Shown one piece after another: positions 6,026-8,648 of a stretch of 8,648 bases of DNA (position 1 is the first letter of the stretch; each line of letters starts with the position of its first letter). Source of the stretch: Clostridiales bacterium UBA1701 (GTDB lineage Bacteria; Bacillota; Clostridia; Oscillospirales; Oscillospiraceae); NCBI GenBank assembly GCA_002320035.1, contig DCJL01000029.1:57315-65962 (forward strand), written 5' to 3'. A program made the position numbers and the translations under genes. Below the pieces are notes generated by a model, which was given only the letters and a program-made list of their open reading frames with translations, ran no database searches and was not told the DNA's origin.

Positions 6026-7097
6026 AGCCAGCCTCCTTCAGGTCATCATAGGGGTTGGCGCCAAGCAGCATTTCAAAAATCTCCCCGGTTTTCGCCTCCA
6101 CATCCACATCGGCAAACTGCTCGGGAAACATGACGCTGGCAGCGTAGTAGGCGTCAGCCAGGGCGGTTTCCAGATTTGAGGCATAGGAGCGGAAAGAAAT
6201 CTGGGAATATACCCTCCCCTCCCGGACGGCAGTAAGGGCCCTGTAATAGTCCGGGTTGTTGGCAAAGTCCTCATTAATAAGCTCCATGCCGTTGAAGTCA
6301 AGGAAGATTATATCCGGGTCCCAGCTCAGAACCTGCTCGGGGTCAACATCGAAAGCCAGACTCTGGCCCGTGGTGTCGGCCAGATTGTTCGCGCCTATGA
6401 GGGCAAGGGGTCCATAATGAGCCTCTGTCCCCTCAAAGCCGTGTATTCCCTTAAAGGAGACGCCGGCCACATAGACCGCAGGCTTGTCCTCTTCGGCAAT
6501 TCCGGCGGTGCGCTTTTCCAGATCCGCCTGGATGCCTTTCAGGTATCCGCTCAGCTCCGCCGCGCGATCCTCCAGTCCGTAAAGCGCGCCAAGAATGCCT
6601 ATCGTCTCGTATGCCTTGTCGTCCAGCGTGGTATCGCTTCCGGGGACGACCACAACGGGAATCCCGGTCCGGGCAGACAGATCATCCGGGTCTGCCCCGG
6701 CATAGGAGCTCATAACGATGACCTGCGGGTCCACCGTTATAATGGCTTCCGAATCCGGCTCGCCGTTGGTACCGATAACGGGCAGGTCCTTAAACCGGTC
6801 AAAGTTCACATAGTTATAGAGCCGCGACATGCCGCCCCTGGTCTCATAGTCTTCCACGCCGCAAATACGCTCCGCCGCGCCGACATAGCAGCTATATCGC
6901 AGAGCACCCACGCCGACACAGACGGCGCGCTCCACCGTCTCGGGAACTTCCACCCGGCGGCCCGCGGCGTCTACAATTACACGGCTTTCGGCGCCGGTTT
7001 CCACAGGCTCCTGGGGCGCAGCCGCCGGGGCCTTGCCGCAAGCCGCAAGGCTCAGCAGCATCAGGGCAGATAAAAGCAGGGCCGGAAATTTTCTCAT
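5994..7097 (-). CDS. Metal-chelate ABC transporter substrate-binding lipoprotein
   Basis: This is a 367-residue solute-binding protein of the periplasmic-binding-protein type 2/TroA-like class (BtuF/FepB/FhuD relatives). A lipoprotein signal peptide is clear: MRKF, a hydrophobic core, then LSLAAC with the lipidated Cys at 20, followed by an Ala/Pro-rich linker. The mature part begins with the family pattern SRVIVDAAGRRVEVPETVERAVCVG (39-63) and has the two-lobe layout, for example DPQVIVMSS (123-131) and DPDIIFLDFNG (260-270). The start at 7097 is preferred over in-frame starts up to 7238 because it gives the signal peptide and has AAAGGAG five bases upstream. This is the first gene of the importer operon. 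The substrate may be an Fe(III)-siderophore, heme, a corrinoid or a metal oxyanion and is not resolved. There is no visible frameshift. Confidence 0.93.
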   Translation of the reverse strand: MRKFPALLLSALMLLSLAACGKAPAAAPQEPVETGAESRVIVDAAGRRVEVPETVERAVCVGVGALRYSCYVGAAERICGVEDYETRGGMSRLYNYVNFDRFKDLPVIGTNGEPDSEAIITVDPQVIVMSSYAGADPDDLSARTGIPVVVVPGSDTTLDDKAYETIGILGALYGLEDRAAELSGYLKGIQADLEKRTAGIAEEDKPAVYVAGVSFKGIHGFEGTEAHYGPLALIGANNLADTTGQSLAFDVDPEQVLSWDPDIIFLDFNGMELINEDFANNPDYYRALTAVREGRVYSQISFRSYASNLETALADAYYAASVMFPEQFADVDVEAKTGEIFEMLLGANPYDDLKEAGYAFRAITIGE

Positions 7098-7205
7098 TTT
7101 TTCTCCTTTCGGCGGTGCCGCCCGGGATGCGGCCGCCCGCCTTTGTCTTTTTCCGTTCAGGAAACCCTGGCCGGATATCCCCGCTTCACAGACAGGCTTC
7201 CTTTT

Positions 7206-7238
7206 TTGTATTTTACAACGGGCATTTTTTCCCCGCAA
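7206..7238 (-). promoter_or_regulatory. Possible promoter and operator of the importer operon
   Basis: On the - strand TTGCGG (7233-7238), a 17-base spacer and TAAAAT (7210-7215) form a moderate promoter, with transcription starting near 7203 and a leader of about 105 bases. The -10 box lies inside the palindrome TTGTA-TTT-TACAA (7206-7218), a plausible repressor site. This is a pattern-based call. It does not match a full Fur box or DtxR-type consensus. Confidence 0.4.
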
Positions 7239-7262
7239 GCCCCCGGGGGGGATAAAATTTTT

Positions 7263-7313
7263 CCGCTGCGAATGAAGTTATACAAAATTTTTCTGTATTC
7301 CTTCATTAAGCGG
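7263..7313 (-). promoter_or_regulatory. Imperfect stem-loop/dyad in the importer upstream region
   Basis: Three nested pairings are visible: CCGC (7263-7266) with GCGG (7310-7313), AATGAAG (7271-7277) with CTTCATT (7301-7307), and ATACA (7280-7284) with TGTAT (7294-7298). That is 16 base pairs around a 9-base AT loop. It lies upstream of the predicted promoter, so it would be an operator if that promoter is right, or an RNA hairpin if transcription starts further upstream. The function is unknown. Confidence 0.4.
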
Positions 7314-7458
7314 GGCCGGATAAAATGCAAGGCCCACGTCCCAGCAGGAAGAGGACACTCCGCCGTCATTTATCACAAGGCCCGCGCGCTCCTGGCCCCG
7401 GTGCTGCAGGGCAAAAAGCCCGTCACTTGATAATCATCTCCCGTCCCTATGTGGAAAA

Positions 7459-7500
7459 GCGAAACAGGAAGCGCCCCTTTTGGGGTGCCTCCTGCTTCGC
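7459..7500 (-). terminator. Terminator of the FAH-family gene
   Basis: A stem of 19 positions (7459-7477 against 7482-7500) has a TTTT/AAAA loop, two mismatches and one G-U pair. On the - strand it ends in GCTTTTCC. On the + strand it is followed by TTCGCTTTTTTGAC, so it can work in both directions. It follows the FAH gene at 7583 and shields the importer operon from readthrough. Confidence 0.7.
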
Positions 7501-7504
7501 TTCG

Positions 7505-7537
7505 CTTTTTTGACTGCGCTTTCCGCCGGGTATGTTG
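7505..7537 (-). repeat. 3'-end repeat module, copy 3 (box without the standard palindrome)
   Basis: On the - strand it reads CCCGGCGGAAAGC (7518-7530), then GCA, then GTCAAAAAAG (7505-7514), matching copies 1 and 2. Here the usual GTCCG palindrome is replaced by the unrelated terminator stem at 7459-7500. The left flank (CAACATA) has also diverged from GTCAAAA. As in copy 2, it stands between the stop codon of a - strand gene and its terminator. Confidence 0.7.
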
Positions 7538-7582
7538 TTTCCTTCTTCAGAAGGCATTTTTTGGCCGTCTCAAGCGAAGCCG

Positions 7583-8419
7583 TCAGACCATGGTGTTGCT
7601 CAGGGTGCCTATTCCCTCCACAAACACGTCGACTTTATCTCCGGCCTCTATCCAGCGCCTGCCTTCTTGCCGCTCCAGGGCCACGCCGCTGGGGGTGCCT
7701 GTGAAAATAAGGTCGCCCGGCTCCAGCTTCATATAGCGGGAAGCATAGCTGATTATCCTGGCACAGTTAAAAATCATGTCGGCGGTGCTGCCGTCCTGAC
7801 GCAATTCGCCGTTTACATAGCTGCGGATGCGCTTGCCCTCGTCGGGATCAAAGCTGTCGGCGGTGACGATGCAGGGGCCGCAGGGGCCGAAGCCGGGCAG
7901 CGTCTTGCCTATGAGCCACTGGCCGCTGCGCATCTGGGCCTCGCGGCAGCTCAGGTCGTTGCCACAGGTATAGCCGAATACCAGGCCCATGGCCTCACCC
8001 TCGCTGACGTTCCAGGCGCTTTTGCCCATGACGATGACAAGCTCCGCCTCATAGTCGTAACTCGTCTCCCAGGAGGGCAGGTCGATCTCCGCACCGGCCG
8101 GGGCCAGGGCGTTGTCGAACTTGGAAAACAGGATGGGATAATCCGGCTCCTGCATATTTACCCCCTGCGCATGGGCCCGGTAGTTGAGCCCCACGCACAG
8201 GAGCTTGCCCGGGCGGCTGAGCACATTGGCGTATTCCGGGGCTTCAATCAGGGGCAGGCCGCTCTCCGCCTCCATGCGGCGCAGCTCCTCCATGCCCTCT
8301 CCGGAGATGACCCGCTCCATGTCCGGGCCGAAGCCCGCAGCGGTGGCGTCCACAACGCCCTTTTCTTTCACGATGCCCAGATGAATTTCTCCGTTTACCG
8401 CGATGTTGCAAAGCTTCAT
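7583..8419 (-). CDS. Fumarylacetoacetate hydrolase family protein
   Basis: This is a 278-residue soluble enzyme of the FAH superfamily, metal-dependent hydrolases, decarboxylases and isomerases that act on 2-oxo acids. The short N-terminal domain (about 1-65) is followed by the catalytic fold, which starts at GKLLCVGLNYRAHA (71-84). Likely metal ligands are E124 and E126 in YDYEAEL and D155 in CGNDLS. Other family marks are K172, GPCGP (178-182), YVNGELRQDGSTADMIF (201-217) and FTGTPSGV (239-246). Where many homologs have K-x-x-D before the GP motif, this one has K-T-L-P. The start at 8419 is chosen because MKLCNIAV is the normal family N-terminus and GGAGG lies nine bases upstream. The gene stands alone with its own promoter and terminator. 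The substrate is unknown. Confidence 0.93.
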   Translation of the reverse strand: MKLCNIAVNGEIHLGIVKEKGVVDATAAGFGPDMERVISGEGMEELRRMEAESGLPLIEAPEYANVLSRPGKLLCVGLNYRAHAQGVNMQEPDYPILFSKFDNALAPAGAEIDLPSWETSYDYEAELVIVMGKSAWNVSEGEAMGLVFGYTCGNDLSCREAQMRSGQWLIGKTLPGFGPCGPCIVTADSFDPDEGKRIRSYVNGELRQDGSTADMIFNCARIISYASRYMKLEPGDLIFTGTPSGVALERQEGRRWIEAGDKVDVFVEGIGTLSNTMV

Positions 8420-8440
8420 AAAACTTTTCCTCCGAGGATG

Positions 8441-8466
8441 ATACAAAATGCAAATTTGAATTGTAT
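8441..8466. promoter_or_regulatory. Possible operator dyad in the FAH gene leader
   Basis: The outer arms ATACAA (8441-8446) and TTGTAT (8461-8466) are inverted repeats, with the palindrome CAAATTTG (8451-8458) almost central. The dyad overlaps the -10 box of the predicted promoter and precedes the ribosome site, a usual place for a repressor. No regulator gene is in the window. Confidence 0.35.
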
Positions 8467-8493
8467 TATAAACCTTTGCGCCCTGCTCTGCAA
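8465..8493 (-). promoter_or_regulatory. Promoter of the FAH-family gene
   Basis: On the - strand TTGCAG (8488-8493), a 17-base spacer and a perfect TATAAT (8465-8470) precede the gene. Transcription would start near 8458, giving a leader of about 39 bases with GGAGG at 8429-8433. Confidence 0.65.
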
Positions 8494-8506
8494 GTGCGGA
8501 TACCGT

Positions 8507-8647
8507 TCAATTTCCTATGTATCGTTCCTCCCCTTCCATTTGTCCTTTCCTTCGTATCTCCTGTACCAGCCCATAGTTTTTCTTTTCCAGTCCGGTCAAA
8601 GCATCCGTTATGCTGTTAAACAGCATCAGCTTGTCAAAAAAGTCCAT
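8507..8647 (-). CDS. Doubtful small reading frame, open to the right edge
   Basis: An open frame of 46 codons runs from an ATG at 8647 to a TGA at 8507. It is predicted hydrophilic and Lys/Glu-rich in its second half (LEKKNYGLVQEIRRKG), and I recognise no family. Its first seven codons, MDFFDKL, are read entirely from repeat copy 4. The ATG exists because this copy has CATGG where copies 1 and 2 have CACGG. No ribosome site can be judged because the window ends one base upstream, and the frame may continue beyond the edge. It uses CGA, AGG, ATA and GGA codons more than the neighbouring genes. It may be chance, the tail of a longer gene, or a small repeat-derived peptide. Confidence 0.25.
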   Translation of the reverse strand: MDFFDKLMLFNSITDALTGLEKKNYGLVQEIRRKGQMEGEERYIGN

Positions 8648-8648
8648 G
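8627..8648 (-). repeat. 3'-end repeat module, copy 4 (partial, cut by window edge)
   Basis: The 19-mer CAGCTTGTCAAAAAAGTCC (8627-8645) is identical to 4092-4110 and to the complement of 45-63. On the - strand it is the 3' half of the terminator hairpin, so a - strand gene off the right edge probably ends here. It directly abuts the inverted repeat ATGCTGTT/AACAGCAT (8610-8617 and 8619-8626). Confidence 0.65.

Larger units (their letters stand above)
7098..7458 (-). other. Long non-coding spacer upstream of the importer operon
   Basis: No credible gene lies here. The stretch holds a possible promoter (7210-7238), an imperfect hairpin (7263-7313), a direct repeat AAAATTTTTC at 7254-7263 and 7284-7293 (30 bp apart), and the direct repeat CAAGGCCC(A/G)CG at 7328-7338 and 7376-7386. 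GC-rich inverted repeats near 7111-7140 lie close to the ribosome site. I found no match to the B12 box or other riboswitch cores that I can recognise by eye, so an unknown structured leader remains possible but unproven. Confidence 0.5.

Noticed and set aside
7098..7238. 47-residue N-terminal extension of the binding protein
   Set aside because: It would bury the lipoprotein signal peptide. The ATG at 7097 has a strong ribosome site.
7428..7437. TGATAATCAT, resembling the centre of a Fur box
   Set aside because: The flanks do not match the 19-bp consensus, and it lies about 330 bases from the importer start next to the FAH terminator.
7098..7458. Cobalamin riboswitch ahead of the importer
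   Set aside because: No B12 box (GCCACTG-like) or conserved core order was found on the - strand by eye.
7541..7566. Short hairpin CCTTC-TTCA-GAAGG followed by a T run on the + strand
   Set aside because: It has only a 5-bp stem and no + strand gene precedes it, so it is probably chance.
1..8648. CRISPR arrays, tRNA or rRNA genes, transposases, integrases, toxin-antitoxin pairs
   Set aside because: No regularly spaced repeats, RNA gene signatures or such protein families were seen on either strand.

Overview
The window looks like a chromosomal segment of a GC-rich member of the Firmicutes, most likely a gut-type clostridium of the Oscillospiraceae or a relative. Coding DNA is GC-rich and the short spacers between genes are AT-rich. 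Most genes have strong AGGAG-type ribosome binding sites. One lipoprotein carries a Gram-positive style lipobox, and the gene families fit this group. The taxonomy is inferred from style, not from a marker gene. Nothing in the window marks it as a phage, plasmid or genomic island.

Layout from left to right: (a) 1-102, two strong hairpins that end whatever lies to the left; (b) a canonical promoter and a MATE-family multidrug/sodium antiporter on the + strand (173-1534); (c) a small membrane-anchored PepSY protein on the - strand (1611-1925), divergent from an OmpR-type response regulator (2048-2719) and its histidine kinase (2726-4054) on the + strand; (d) a three-gene FecCD/BtuCDF-type metal-chelate ABC importer on the - strand, in the order lipoprotein (5994-7097), permease (4976-6025), ATPase (4224-4979), with overlapping genes; (e) a structured 485-base spacer; (f) a fumarylacetoacetate hydrolase-family enzyme on the - strand (7583-8419) with its own promoter; (g) the right edge, holding a doubtful 46-codon reading frame that starts inside a repeat.

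Functional units: the PepSY protein and the two-component system share one AT-rich divergent control region, which suggests that the PepSY gene is a target or modulator of the kinase-regulator pair. The signal is unknown. The importer probably takes up an iron siderophore, heme, a corrinoid or a related metal complex; the sequence does not decide which. The FAH-family enzyme probably hydrolyses or decarboxylates a 2-oxo acid and shows no link to its neighbours.

The most unusual element is a recurring 3'-end module. A 13-base box, CCCGGCGGAAAGC, is followed after 2-3 bases by GTCAAAA(A/C)AG and then by an intrinsic-terminator hairpin, or runs into one. Three copies occur in 8.6 kb, each in the orientation expected for the 3' end of a transcription unit, and a fourth partial copy lies at the right edge. 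I saw no clear new defence, mobile or biosynthetic system. Apart from this repeat family, the window reads as ordinary housekeeping and accessory gene content.
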